From Branchiostoma floridae (taxonomy: Eukaryota > Chordata > Leptocardii > Amphioxiformes > Branchiostomatidae), in the NCBI RefSeq assembly GCF_000003815.2, contig NC_049991.1, forward strand, positions 6,171,372 to 6,235,371: 64,000 nt of DNA, given 5' to 3'. Numbering within the stretch: position 1 is the first letter of the stretch; each line of letters starts with the position of its first letter. The notes beneath the pieces are model-generated. The model made no database searches. It saw only the letters and a program-made list of their open reading frames with translations, and was not told the origin of the DNA. This document shows, in pieces, positions 34,750 to 46,800 of the stretch. A program made the position numbers and the translations under genes.

Positions 34750-37700
34750 CTGTAATTTACAAAACAATATGGGTCATTCGCAAATGCATTCAAAATCTAA
34801 GCCCTACGTTCCTCATAAACATATTCAACAGCAAATATGTTGTTACTGGTTATGGTAATTTCGTCAATGAATTGATAATGTACATATCGACCTAGCAAGG
34901 GGTAGTTTGTCGTAAATATGAAAAATGATAAAGAGTAGTCATACTTGTTATATATTAGAGTAATTTTCAGAACGAAATACTGTTATAAGATGTATTATAT
35001 GTTGCAAGCAAGGTTGATGAACGTGCCTTCTGTGAGTGAACTTGTAACGTGTAAGTCTTAGTAAATATTCCCAACTTAACCATCATGTAAATGTGTTAAC
35101 TGACCCGGCCCTGTGCCGATCACAGTCTCCAGAACGGGAATACAGTCGTCAGCGGTGTATGAAATTCTCCCTTTGATGTTAGGAGCGAAGGCGTCAACAG
35201 AGTACTCGTTTACCCTCAGTCCCTGAGGGCCGCCATATTGGAGAGAACCAATGAAAGCGGCTTTCTCTGTGAAATGTAAATGGTCGATTCTGCTTCAAAA
35301 TATGCAAAACATGGTGTATTACGTTTCTTCAAAGACAACATATTTTCATCAGGGCACTACCGATTGGTTTTATTCCCAAAGGCCGCAAGGTGTCGTTGCG
35401 AACAAATGCGGTTCCAAACGTGACTTAGTTTGTACATGTACACCCTCTTCGTGACGGTTGTTTGGTTTTTCTGATAGAGACTGGCTCCTTGACACGTGTA
35501 TGTGTTGGAAAGGGGAGTTTACAAGTTGAATCCATACATTTGGGACCGCGTTCTTTCCATACGCAGCGACACGTAACTCCAGTACTAGTACGAAGCACAA
35601 TCTGTCATTGAAGAAGGTAGCTGAAATACTACCGAAACTTTGGCTGCTACGATTACCACCCTAATACGAACATCGAAATAAATGAAACGGTCTGACAGCG
35701 AATCTCACTCATACAAAGCATTCAGATTTTAATGATGTTCATATAGTACCCAGCTGCATTATATGATTGATGTTTCATATGACTAATATCTTAAAAGACT
35801 AGTACATTTCTGTATCACTTACCTGGTACACAGTTCAGCAGGGGTTCGGTCATCTTGCTGGGGGTACACGTGCCCGAAACTATGGTATATGACTCCATCT
35901 GTTGTGAAAATATAACAAAGATATGGTCAAATACTAATATATATGTACAAGGTTGGTAGCACTTCAATGTTTCTGATATCTAAAATTTAAATATTCATTT
36001 TTTTTCTGTCATTAAATGATTTGCTACATGACGTTGTCAAATGGCAATGACATGTTGTATGTTGCAGTGCTTTTTTGTTCTAAAGGATACCAATGCATAA
36101 AAGATGTCACAACTATAATACACTGCACTGTCATGTTGATGGAGCCAAGTAGATCCAATATGGCGGCCATTTCTCCCAAACGAACATTATAAGCCAGTTC
36201 CGAGTAGTGGTCAAAGTTCAAGTTGATTCAGTAAATTACTTTAAATGCATTTGCGGTATCGCCATAGACTGTAGTCTAAAACTATATTGGAAAAACCTTC
36301 GCGGTACTTAAAATTCACAAACATAAAACACTGCGATGTTTCGGCATTTACAAGAGTCTAAATGCCTCCCAAACTGTACGAAATTATGTGCACATCTTGC
36401 TGTGACTGTGAGACGTTGTAAGTGTGTTCATTGCGTGCACATGCTATCAATCACTCCAAGGGTTACTGGAGTTCAAAAAATAAAAGTAAACCTTGTTGAA
36501 GTCTTGCACAAGTCTGAACCCTTTTCCCACCGTGGCCGCTCTCATGTTGTTGTAGTCATAATAGTACATCAATGTCTGGTTCGTTGTCGCTGTAATATCA
36601 AGAATATGTGCTTCATTGTGTCATCATTTTCAAAACATATTTCCTAAAAAGCCAGGCATGTACTAAACAAAATGTCTGACAAGAAGTTTATTGTAGGGCA
36701 AATCATTATGTGTTTGCGATGCAAAGCCCCCACCCCTCCCCTAATTACTATACGATAAGTTACATTCTGTTTGGCCTCTTGCTGTAACGACTACATTATA
36801 CCATTTTCTGTCGCAACATTAAGGAAAACAACGAAGAATATAACACATCATAATGAATTTGTCGAGCGGGGTTTGGGTTTGCCATTTATTTCATTGTCTG
36901 CAATCTCCATGCATTAAATTTCATTCAATAAAGTGACCCTAATCCACGATTGTAATTAACACACATTACTTTGAATGTGCATGATCTGTTACATATCTAG
37001 TATGTTTGTTTTTAGAATTGTATTGTCCTATAATGGGTATTGTGCTCGAAAGGAAATATATTACTTAGTTACCAGAAAGTATCTTACTTAGTTTGCCACC
37101 GCTCAGTGTGTCACTGATACTACGCATGGTACCAGACCACTGCTTCGGTGTACAACAATGGCTTTGGTTGGGGTCATCCACAGGGGCTGCGATCGTTGCA
37201 ACTAGCAAGCAAGCTTGGGAACAAAGAAACATAAGAATAATGCAACATTAGTGGCGTCGGGAAGGCGTAATGGTAAGGTGTTTGGCCCAGAACTTAGAGA
37301 TCATTGGTTCGAATCTCCTGACATGCCCCATTGACTTTGTGCCCTTGGAAAATGCACTCAAAACAACTTTCCTCATTTCACTTGGAAGCAAATAAGTACC
37401 ATTGCAACTGCGATCAAAGACGTTAAATGGACTTCCATTCTTTGAAGGGAGACACAACTTGAGCCCATACAAGAACTCAACACGATTATTGAAAAGGTAT
37501 TAGGGTCCATCTCGGTGCGAGAGGACCAAATAGCTTTATTCGGATATACAGCTCGTAATGTTTATTGCAAACCTTGTGTGCTACTTCATGAGGTATACTG
37601 GGTATGCATTACAAGCAAGCAAGCAAGCAATCTAGAGCAACGAGAGATATTTATAAGTAGATGGGCTAACGAAAATAGTATATAGAAGGCAACATATATC

Positions 37701-37793
37701 TACATGTAGTAGGTTAATACAATTATTACAGCACAAATCCTTCTTTTCAGAAACAAGAAAATCTTGCTCACCGATTGCCACGAGAGTCAGCAT
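34598..37793 (-). CDS. Ependymin-related secreted protein (six exons, complete)
   Basis: Minus-strand coding exons are 37793-37772, 37213-37088, 36589-36492, 35898-35823, 35266-35105 and 34749-34598. They sum to 636 nt (211 residues plus stop), with all junction phases matching. Residues 1-17 (MLTLVAIACLLVATIAA) form a signal peptide. The mature part has the family features: CCTPKQWSG near the start, YYYDY, a middle CTPSK...LLNC, the block FIGSLQYGGPQG, DDCIPV, and the C-terminal IKDPSVFDVP then PPC. Six cysteines follow the signal peptide (27, 28, 93, 105, 149, 190). Sequons are NQS (23) and NQT (53). Ependymin-related proteins are secreted or lysosomal and share a hydrophobic ligand pocket; the ligand here is unknown. 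The last exon could instead splice at a good donor (GTG/GTACGT, 34634-34633), changing only the last residues. Confidence 0.85.
35105..35266 (-). CDS. Ependymin-related gene exon 5
   Basis: The acceptor is TACATTTCACAG and the donor CCGG/GTCAGT (phase 1). It encodes KAAFIGSLQYGGPQGLRV, then the strand-rich segment NEYSVDAFAPNIKGRISY and DDCIPVLETVIGTG. Confidence 0.83.
35823..35898 (-). CDS. Ependymin-related gene exon 4
   Basis: The acceptor is TTTTCACAACAG and the donor CCAG/GTAAGT (phase 1). It encodes MESYTIVSGTCTPSKMTEPL then LNCVP; the two cysteines are conserved positions in the family. Confidence 0.8.
36492..36589 (-). CDS. Ependymin-related gene exon 3
   Basis: The acceptor is GATATTACAG and the donor AAG/GTTTAC (phase 0; the donor is somewhat weak). 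It encodes TTNQTLMYYYDYNNMRAATV then FRLVQDFNK, beginning with a sequon. Confidence 0.78.
37088..37213 (-). CDS. Ependymin-related gene exon 2: signal peptide end and first cysteines
   Basis: The acceptor is TTCCCAAG and the donor CTAA/GTAAGA (phase 1). It encodes CLLVATIAAPVDDPNQ, then SHCCTPKQWSGTMRSI. The CC and following aromatic residue are typical of the family's N-terminus. Confidence 0.8.
37254..37445 (+). mobile_element. tRNA-derived SINE, family 1, copy 2
   Basis: GGCGTAATGGTAAGGTGTTTGG and ATTGGTTCGAATCTCCTGAC form the tRNA-like head, followed by TTGTGCCCTTGGAAAATGCA and ACTTTCCTCATTTCACTT. It lies in intron 1 of the ependymin-related gene. Confidence 0.68.
37772..37793 (-). CDS. 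Ependymin-related gene exon 1: start codon
   Basis: A 22-nt coding exon gives MLTLVAI plus one base, with donor ATCG/GTGAGC (phase 1). The ATG lies about 60 nt downstream of the TATA box, so the 5' UTR is short. Confidence 0.78.
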
Positions 37794-37853
37794 CTTGGCT
37801 ACAGGTTCTGGTGAGTTGTCGAGGTGAAATGAAGCTGGGCATTTCGTCTCGAC

Positions 37854-37862
37854 TTTTATATA
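37854..37862 (-). promoter_or_regulatory. TATA box of the ependymin-related gene
   Basis: On the minus strand TATATAAAA lies about 60 nt upstream of the ATG, which would place transcription start about 35 nt upstream of the start codon. Confidence 0.55.
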
Positions 37863-38172
37863 CTACACCGTGTCTTGTTTTAGCTCTGACTTCACTGTGT
37901 GAGGTTATTTGTTTGAACTTTGTCCAGAATACGCTGTGACTCAAGTTAAACATTACCTCACGGGGCCTGGGTGTTTTACTCGGTTGTTTGAGTTCAAATT
38001 TTCGCTACGATCGTGATACTGTTTCATATGTAATACGTCATCTTTGACAAATTGTATTATCACCATGTTTTTATTTTATTTTGATAGGAACATCTATTTT
38101 CAGTCGTTCAATATTTCACAGCGTTAAAATGACACGAGGTCATTGCCCCCGCTACAGCCACAAGCAAGCCAT

Positions 38173-38184
38173 CCACACACACAA

Positions 38185-38221
<37 letters not shown>

Positions 38222-38253
38222 CGCACACACACACACACACAGACGCACACACA

Positions 38254-38287
<34 letters not shown>

Positions 38288-38306
38288 CGCACACACACAC
38301 ACACAG

Positions 38307-38342
<36 letters not shown>

Positions 38343-38354
38343 ACACACACACAT
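38173..38354. repeat. Compound CA and GA microsatellite
   Basis: Alternating (CA)n and (GA)n runs with interspersed GACGCA. It produces spurious long frames (His-Thr on one strand, Cys-Val on the other). Confidence 0.98.
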
Positions 38355-38444
38355 GCATGTACACAGACAGTTACAAACAAACAAACAAAAAATTTAACGG
38401 TTCTTGGTGGAAATCAATGTGCAGATGTTGGCACATCGACGCAC

Positions 38445-38625
38445 CAAATCCGTAGTGTGTTTTTGGCACACAGTTAGCAGAAGAAGCTCGGTGGGCGTCA
38501 CTCCACCGTAAGGGAAAGTCGTGTAAAGTGCCTTTCCCAAGAGCACGTCGGGGCAAGGTGGGAATCGAACTCCGAACCTTTCGATTCCGAGCCGAACACT
38601 CTACCAGTTACGCCACGCCAACGTC
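38445..38625 (-). mobile_element. tRNA-derived SINE, family 1, copy 3
   Basis: The minus strand reads GGCGTAACTGGTAGAGTGTT (A box), AGGTTCGGAGTTCGATTCCC (B box), then GTGCTCTTGGGAAAGGCACT and TACACGACTTTCCCT. Confidence 0.72.
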
Positions 38626-38631
38626 ACCAGA

Positions 38632-39020
38632 CAGTTACAAGCAAGACCTTTAATTGGATTGGTGACGTCAGTGTTTGTTTCTAACCATCCGACCCGTATC
38701 AGCAATAGCTGATGAGACCTTTTCTTAGCTATGACGTTATTGTTTGTCTCTAACAATCACCCCCCTCCTACACGCACACACATACACACACCCTTACATG
38801 CAAGACCTTTATTAGGATGTGACGTCAGTATTTGTTTCTAGCCATTCGACCCATATCAGCAACAGATAATAAGACTTTTTCTTAGATATGACGTTAGTGT
38901 GTTTGTCTCTAACTTACCCCCCCCCCCCCCGAACAAAAAAAAAAACACACACATAGAGCCTTACTTGGATGTGACGTCAGTACTAGTGTTTGTCTCTGTC
39001 TACTTGACCTGAAGACTGGC
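38632..39020. repeat. About 155-bp tandem repeat with CRE motif, three units
   Basis: GTGACGTCAGT recurs at about 38662, 38819 and 38971, each followed by TTTGTTTCTA-type and TATCAGCAA-type sequence. The third unit is truncated. Confidence 0.82.
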
Positions 39021-39279
39021 AGAGAAGAAAATATCAAAGCGCATATTGTTCGGTATATCGTATTGTGTTTGGTCGTTTGTTAACCTTTATGATCGGCAGA
39101 ATTTCATAATGATGCACCCTCGGGTCAGAGAGCTGAATGTAAGTCAAAATTCCAGTGAGAATAGTTTAAACTATTTCATAACGCAGTTTACCAACTCAGA
39201 TTAAATTTTTATGCTAAAACTCGAAAACAGATTTCGGTAGAAGTAGAAGGAGAAGATTATGGAACGGTCCCTGCGATAG

Positions 39280-39840
39280 ACAGGTTCGCAGACGTACATG
39301 ATCGTACATGGCTTTTACCACCAAAGGCAGGGAGTCGATCAAGTGTATGCCATTACAAAAATTTCACCTTTACGTACGTGTGTCACCTTTACGTAACATT
39401 TAAATGACAGATAGACATGTACCTTAACGTAACCTGAGTCGACGTTGAAGCAAGGTTAGGGTAAGAACGCGTTCTTTATAATACTTGTATTTGATATACA
39501 GTGTGGTTTTGACCTATCCCCTTCTACGTCCAATTCCACCCTCTACATTTCAAACCTGTCATGTACCGTTGTGAAAAGGCCTAAGCTGCCTGACGGTCGG
39601 TGGGTACAACTGAAAATAGCACTTTATCGGAAAGGTACGCTGCGTGGGTGCATTTGATAAGAGTTACACTGGGTGACTCGCAAGCAAGTTTCTAGCATTC
39701 ACTACTACGCTTAGCTATCACAAACTTTTGTACATATAAATCAAGTGTTCTTTAGTGTTGACATAAAAGTATTGTCGGCCATGCTGGTTGATCAAAACTG
39801 AAAGTGCTAGGCAAATTTGGATCAGTTTTGGGATTTCTAG
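39280..39840. repeat. Dispersed duplicated block, copy 4
   Basis: It contains GCAGACGTACATGATCGTAC, CACCTTTACGTAAC, AAAATAGCACTTTATCGG and TTCTTTAGTG, then CTGAAAGTGCTAGGCAAATT. The last piece also occurs near 34494, so the duplication unit reaches to the 3' edge of the ependymin-related gene. Confidence 0.7.
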
Positions 39841-40293
39841 AGAGTGTCATCCACATTGTCAAATCAACATGATTTACGCAAAAAATTCAAAGAATTTAAA
39901 GATTTACGCAAAAAAAATTACTAATAGCAAGTATTCAAGTCCTAAACCCACATCTACAATTATTATAATATATACTAGTGTAGTTGACATGCAAGCAAAA
40001 GCCCCATGAAGAGAATTGCACCTGATATAAATCGATGTACGTTCGCCTGGATTTTATTTCAGCCAACAAAGTCTTAACTACCGTGAATGAACGTCCCCCT
40101 GAGCTATGATAGCTCTGAATAGTATATTCTGGTATTTTGTAACCGATGCCGACATTAAATCGATGGAACCAATCGTTAATTGCCTGCCTTTAAGCTTGCA
40201 AAGCAAATCTAAACGACCCGAGAGTTCTTCTGCATACAAAGCCCCCTGGGCTATAGATAAAAGGCTTGCCTTGGTATGATCCATTCACGTGAA

Positions 40294-40727
40294 ATGAATG
40301 ATCCGAACTTGTTTACGTCAGAATCAGACGACATTTCGCACAATATTGTCATCATGTACGGTAGTCTGTCAGCAAGGTGAGAAAAAGCGCTAGCAAAATG
40401 GCGGCGTTATGATTAACATAGTGCCAAATCTCCGCTTAGATGTGTTATGAATGATCCAAACTTGTTTACGTCAGAATCAGACGACATTTCGTACAAGAAT
40501 GTCACCATGTATGGTCGTCTGTCAGCAAGGTGAGAAAAAACAAAATGGCGGCGTTATAATTGACATAGTGCCAAATTAGTTATGAAATTAATGATCCGAA
40601 CTTGTTTACGTTACAATCAGACGATATTTCGTACAAGATTGTCACAATGTACAGTCGTCTGTCAGCAAGGTGAGAAAACCCAAAATGGCGGTGATATAAT
40701 TGGCATGGTGCCAGATTTGCGCTTAGT
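40294..40727. repeat. About 145-bp tandem repeat, three units
   Basis: Each unit has ATGATCCGAACTTGTTTACG, CAGACGACATTTCG-like, GTCTGTCAGCAAGGTGAGAA and AAAATGGCGG. Units start near 40294, 40447 and 40590. Confidence 0.88.
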
Positions 40728-42149
40728 TGTCTCTCGCACAAATGAATTATAATCAGCTTTCAATATTTTGCCCCTGCCACCGTATAATGTACACACTGGC
40801 ACACTGCCGAGCTGAGCTTCGATTGGTAATGGAGGTCACAGTTTCTCGGTAATGAACAGGAAAACACAACTATTATGATAAGGCTGACATGGCCATTATT
40901 TTGAAGCACTCAAGGGTAAAGGAAAGCTATAGTGTCGAAATTAAGATTTTGTTCGTCTCAAATAGTGTATCAAATGGCATAGTTGACTCTTTATGCTTTA
41001 CTGACATAATATCTACTCATCTATTCATCTTGGAGACAGTTGGGTTGTTTCTTCAGTCGTGTGCTGATAATCTTGTTTATGGCAAATCAGCAGCTGTTAC
41101 AATGTTAAGCGAGGTAGCAACCCATCATTTCACAGTTAGTGCCCGCGCAACATTACTGTTGCCACTCTTGCTCTGCTTTTTTATTAGAATTAATGAATGA
41201 GAACTTTATTGTACATATGTACCCACTGGGTTAAGTACATCTGTATCTGTATCTATATAGCCAGTATAACAACCCTTTGGCGTAACACACCAGCTTCTGT
41301 ATCTGCATCTAAATTTCTAAAGCTGGTATATCCGCCCTTCGGCGCAACACATGTACACCAGCTTCGAAGTACAGGTCGCAACTAATTTACATGTACTTTT
41401 GACAAAATAATTTACATGTAATATTTACAATGTCAACCAACAGAAGGATCATATCTTACTAGTATACTAGTATTCGACTTCTTATAGCTTCTTTGTGATG
41501 AGATTCGTGAATATCGTGATTCAAAGACACTACCAAATTGTACTGTGAATAGGCGTATTCTCAGATAAAACTACCATTTCAGATAAAACTACCATGCACG
41601 GAGAGATTTATGTTGTCGTTTTTACCGTTATAAAGCGACAATTTTCCTCTTTTCTTCGCTGGTAGAGAATAACTGAAATACAAAGATGTTACAATTGCAA
41701 AGACACGGTAAACGGACATGCACTGTTGAATATTGCCGTTTGTTTGTGGCCTGTGTTGGTTTGTTCTTTCGACAAAACTCTCTCACTTATTCTGACGAGG
41801 CACCGGAAACTTTTGTTCTCGTTTTCACGGAACCAATGGTTGTGGGGACTTCAAAGTGATATCTTGAAAACCCAGATATCTTCAGTGTGCATACCTCGGA
41901 TATCACTGATATTGTACGAGTAGATTTGTAAACTTCTATTTTAAATTTGGCAGTATTATGGTTAGTGGCGTTATCGTGAGGATTCAAGCTGCATTTGTAG
42001 AGATACACGTATGTTCCATCGACATTACTAAGCTGTTACTTGCGCAATTTTCTGCATAAAAAAGCGGAAAACAAATACGGAAATGACGTTCGAGGTAATG
42101 GCCGGAAATGACGCCAGAGAGATCTCATCTACAGATAGTATCGGACGGA
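40728..42149. other. No gene seen
   Basis: Includes a partly tandem repeat at 41235-41370 (CTGTATCTG..., CCAGCTT...GGCGCAACACA). No exon recognised. Confidence 0.4.
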
Positions 42150-43880
42150 AATCATATTCAGTCTTACTCAGAAGACGGTAAACAGAAACACATGCATTGA
42201 GGACGACGAAGGTAACTTACTAACTACAAAGTCAGACATAACAAGACGCTGGAAAGAGTACTGTCATGAGTTGTACAATTACCAGCTAACAGCAGAACAA
42301 GATGTGCTGGAAGAACTGAAAGCATACACATGTACATGTCAACTACAAGAAGACGATGACCCTGACATCCTTGAAGCAGAAGTGATCTCAGCCATCAAAA
42401 CCTTGAAACTAGGAAAGTCACCCGGCATTGACAATATACCTGCAGAGTTACTGAAAGCTGGGGGCGACCCAGTGGTCAAGATGTACACAAGAATCTGTAA
42501 CTATGTATATAAAACAGGGAACTGGCCAGAGGCTTGGACAACCTCTATTGTCATACCACTTCCAAAGAAAGGAAACCTAAAGAACTGCCAAAACTATCGC
42601 ACTATCAGCCTGATTTCTCACCCAAGCAAAATCCTTCTAAAGGTCATCCTAAAGCGGCTTCAACCACAAGCTGAACAGATTCTCGCAGAAGAACAGGCCG
42701 GATTTAGGAAAGGCAGGTCCTGCGCTGAGCAGATCTTCAATTTACGTATGATCTGTGAGAAGTACAGGGAGCTTGGGAAACCAGTGTACCACACATTTGT
42801 TGACTACAAGCAATGCTTTGATAGGATTTGGCAGAACGGACTGTGGGCAGTAATAAAATGCGCCGCTTCAACATAAGTCGGGGCATCATTAACTCCATAG
42901 AAGCACTCTACAAAGCGTCACAAAGCACAGTCATGATAGGCAATGAGTTCAGTGAGTGCTTCCCTACGTCAGTAGGAGTGCGACAAGGGTGCCTGCTGTC
43001 ACCAACACTCTGCAACATCTTCTTGGAGAACATCATGAGAGAAGCCTTGCCACCACTAGAGTCTTCGGTCAAACTTGCAGGCCGTATCATCAATCACCTA
43101 CAATTTGCTGACGACGTTGACCTGATTGATGGCTCCAAACAGGACCAACAAACGCACTTTACCTGGACTCTACCAGCCGAAGATACGGTATGGAAGTCAG
43201 CCTTGAGAAGACCAAGTGCCTTGTGACTGGCCCGTCAGACACAGTACAGGTTACGGTGAGAGGCACTGACCTAGAACAGGTTAGTGAATTTACATACCTG
43301 GGCTCCCCTCAGACAGAGGACTGCAGTTCTGTGAGGGAGATAAAGGTCAGGATAGCCAAGGCAACCTCTGTACTGTCGAGACTTAAGCACATCTGGAATA
43401 GTCACAACATCTCCACGCCAACAAAAATCCAACTTCTACGTTCCCTTGTGCTATCAATTTTCCTGTATGGTGCTGAGGCTTGGACTCTAAATGCAGAGAT
43501 TGTGAAACGGATAAACGCATTCGAGATGAACTCACACTTCTAACAGAGAAGTCATGCAGCGTGTTAATACCCTCGTTGGCCCACGTCCAAGTTTCCTGTC
43601 ATTAGTGAAAAAGAAGAAACTACAATGGTTTGGCCATGCCACAAGAGCAAAGGGTACTTTGACCCATACTATACTCCAAGGAAGGGCGGAGGGTCCAAGA
43701 CCTAGGGGACGCCCACGTCGGACTTGGACTAGTGATTTGAAAGAATGGACGGGACAAACAATCCACCATCTGGCAACCTTGGCTGAGGACAGACAAAGGT
43801 GGAAAACTTATGTTGATGGATGTGCTGCCCCTACGGCCGGTGAGGCTATGGGACCGGTGAGGTGAGGAGGTGAGAACAAG
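42150..43880 (+). pseudogene. 5'-truncated RTE-type non-LTR retrotransposon (reverse transcriptase relic)
   Basis: Reading frames at about 42184-42876, 42828-43226, 43190-43543 and 43554-43865 together resemble one reverse transcriptase. Seen in order: RRWKEYCHELY; the finger motif LGKSPGIDNIPAELLKAGG; EEQAGFRKGRSCAEQI; VDYKQCFDR; GVRQGCLLSPTLCNIF; the catalytic FADDVDLI; FTYLGS; LFLYGAEAW-like FLYGAEAWTL; and the C-terminal LQWFGHATRA with RPRGRPRRTW. This set is typical of RTE-like elements. The endonuclease domain is absent (5' truncation). Frame breaks occur near 42855 and 43150, and a deletion lies near 43543. Short GGTGA repeats after the last stop look like a 3' tail. It is dead by sequence. 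Confidence 0.88.
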
Positions 43881-46800
43881 AAGACATTATGATCAGATCT
43901 ATATAATCTGAGTTAACTATGACGTCATTGATAAAACCGGACGTAACATTGCATACCCACAATTCAACTTTATAAAAAGGTAAATTTCGCTAGTGTCATC
44001 ATTACTTAGATATTAATACGCAACATTATAATCATTTAGACCTTCTAATCTTTTTTTTACAACGAAAGATAAATTATCTTAATATCCTCGTCCCTATAAT
44101 CTTTTTCATTAGTTTTGAGCAGAATTTGTTGGAGATGTAATCAGTTTATTAGCGCCACTTTATGAAACAATTCCAATTTTGATGTATCTTTCTGTGTCAG
44201 TTTCATCCATCAAATAAAGTCGTCAAGTAAAAAGATGCCTTAGACGGTTTTGATTATATTACACGAGATAAATCATTTACATTAATCACCCCTATGTATT
44301 ACATTTTGAAAATTCAGAGCATTGTAATTTTTATGTGTACATATATGATTAAGATGTAGATTTATAGAAAGTGTGGACAATGCAATACATGGCAAACCCA
44401 GGCAGCTTAGCCGATATTGTAATTGGGTGCCTTGGTATTGTACAAAAGGGAATAGCCACAAAACGGCATTCTGCCTTGTCTCAAAACTTGGTTTACCTTC
44501 ATATGGGAAAATCTTCCATTCACACGTCCTGTACGCTACAGCTCAAATGTTTTCTGTGTGTTCACAGCCCGTTGGCTTCCTTTTGACCCCATTTCCCAAA
44601 ACAAAAACATCGAATCAATAGCCGGAAATTAAGTCCAACTCCTGGACGTCATTAACATAGTATTACGACAGCACCCATGGACAGCTTTGTCCATTGAAAA
44701 TTACCTGCACATACGAATTAGGAAAAATAAAATGTAGAAAAAACATCAAGACTAGGAGATATGATGCCGCAAATCTGATATGTGCTCATTTACATATTCG
44801 TGACGAGACAAATGCGACAGTAACCCCATGTGGAGATCGTTATTTGATATTACATAAGACAGAACTTGTTTTTCCATTTCTATAAAACTGTTAACTGGTA
44901 TTGCCTGACAAAAAGACAGCAGGTGGTCTTGCCGCTGTTTCTCGATAGCAAAAATTGATTGTTCCTCTTATGTTTTCTTTCAAGTGATGAAAGCAACTAT
45001 AATGGTAAGATAAACGCCGAAATACTTTTATCTTTTCTTCAACAGACATCAGACTTACCTTCTAATCATTTTGGCACAAACTTGAAAGATTCTGCTTTGT
45101 TTGACGTCTTCTATTTGAAAGGAGGAGAGATAATGGTCTCGTCAGATTCATCCTTGGCAATACCAAACCTACCTTTCATCGCCCACGTTGTTATTATCTT
45201 AAAGTTTGCTATCATGTACTTTTAAAACCAGCCAGAATCAAACTAAAACAAACTCGGTGCTAATTTTCTCTCTTTTTTTCAAGCTACTGCTGAATCGGCT
45301 GCAAGTAGGCACTGTGATGTTATGAATTCAATTTTTGGAATAGATACGCTTTCCCGGCCGCGGTGACTGTTTTAATAGCTATGCAAACTGTTAGTTCATA
45401 TGAAACCGTTGGTAGATGGAATCAATATTACAACGTTCTGATTAGTATGAGACAAATGCAGCTTTTTAATGGACTGGAGGTTTGCTGTTGCGAAATTTTA
45501 TCTTCAATCCTTTTTTATTATTGTTGTTTTTATCCCTTCAATGTGTTACTGATGTATGGTGTACATAAATCTTTATATCTAGACCTTTAACCCATTGATA
45601 CGCAAATTCCATTTGGTTATTTTTTATCCAATTTGACCCACTCATTGACTTTCAGTATAATCATTCTTCGATTTCTGGACAAACATTACTGTAATAATAC
45701 TAGGTAGTTTTGATTCAATTTCACTTTACCTTTACCTAGTCCCATCCTCATGTCTGATGTTCGGGGACTATGTTAGCATCCAGTATCAGCCTCCTCCACT
45801 CCCTTCTGTCTCTTGCTCTGTGAGCGCACTCAGCCAGTGGCTGAGTACTTTCACTACTAGTTTATTATAACTTCCGTTGTCTATTTACAAATCTTCCTTA
45901 TCTATTTCTGATCGTATATATGATGTCATGTTATGATATTTTTAGTATATTATACGTTATGTTTTGTTATCACATGTTATGATTTCTTGTGTTATGTAAT
46001 AATTTGATATGCTATGTTATCTTCTATTTCAACAGCATTGAAATACAAAACCTAAAACATGATTCTCAAAGATACCAAACAATCAAGGACATGCGAACCA
46101 TCGCAACAAAACTTTACTGTGGCTTCAATATTTCAATATGTACAAAGATTCTTCTTACTACGCTGATCAAAACAAACATTTTACATTTTTGACTCAAACA
46201 TTGAATGAAGTGCCAGCAATGTACTTCACTGTACTATATTGCACTGTACTATTAATACCAATATTCTTTATTCGACATATTGTCTTCAGCGGAGCATAAC
46301 TTCAAACATAGCATATTAGATTTGAAGTTATCAAAAATCAACCCACCAAAGGTTGGGCTAGCACTTTCCAGGCATTTTCTACACGCCAAAGTGCCAAAAA
46401 TTTGTACTTCAATTAAAAAGGTACATGATTCTTTTTCTGGAGTTCTATTTCCTTCTTGGACAATTCTGAGGTATTCATAAAACATATTTAAAAATATAAT
46501 CATGCACTTTTTGTGCATGCGCGCATGTGATGCATGTTATCTGCACACTATGTCATTGTCCCTTGCGGGCATGCATTGTCATATATTTGTGTTCAAACTA
46601 AACGCTGTCAACAGTATTTTGAAACTGAAAAATGTAGTACCAAACCCATAGATGGAGCAAAAATGTGACGGCTTGGCCATTGTATAACGAAAAATTCATT
46701 TGTGTTGAAAAAGAACTTCTTCCAGGACAATCCCGGAAAACGATAGTGCCAATCATTTCCTCACACAGTCTTTTACACCTCGCTGAACAAGAAAGGAACT

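Noticed and set aside
38081-38556. His-Thr-rich and Cys-Val-rich open frames
   Set aside because: Translation of a CA/GA microsatellite.
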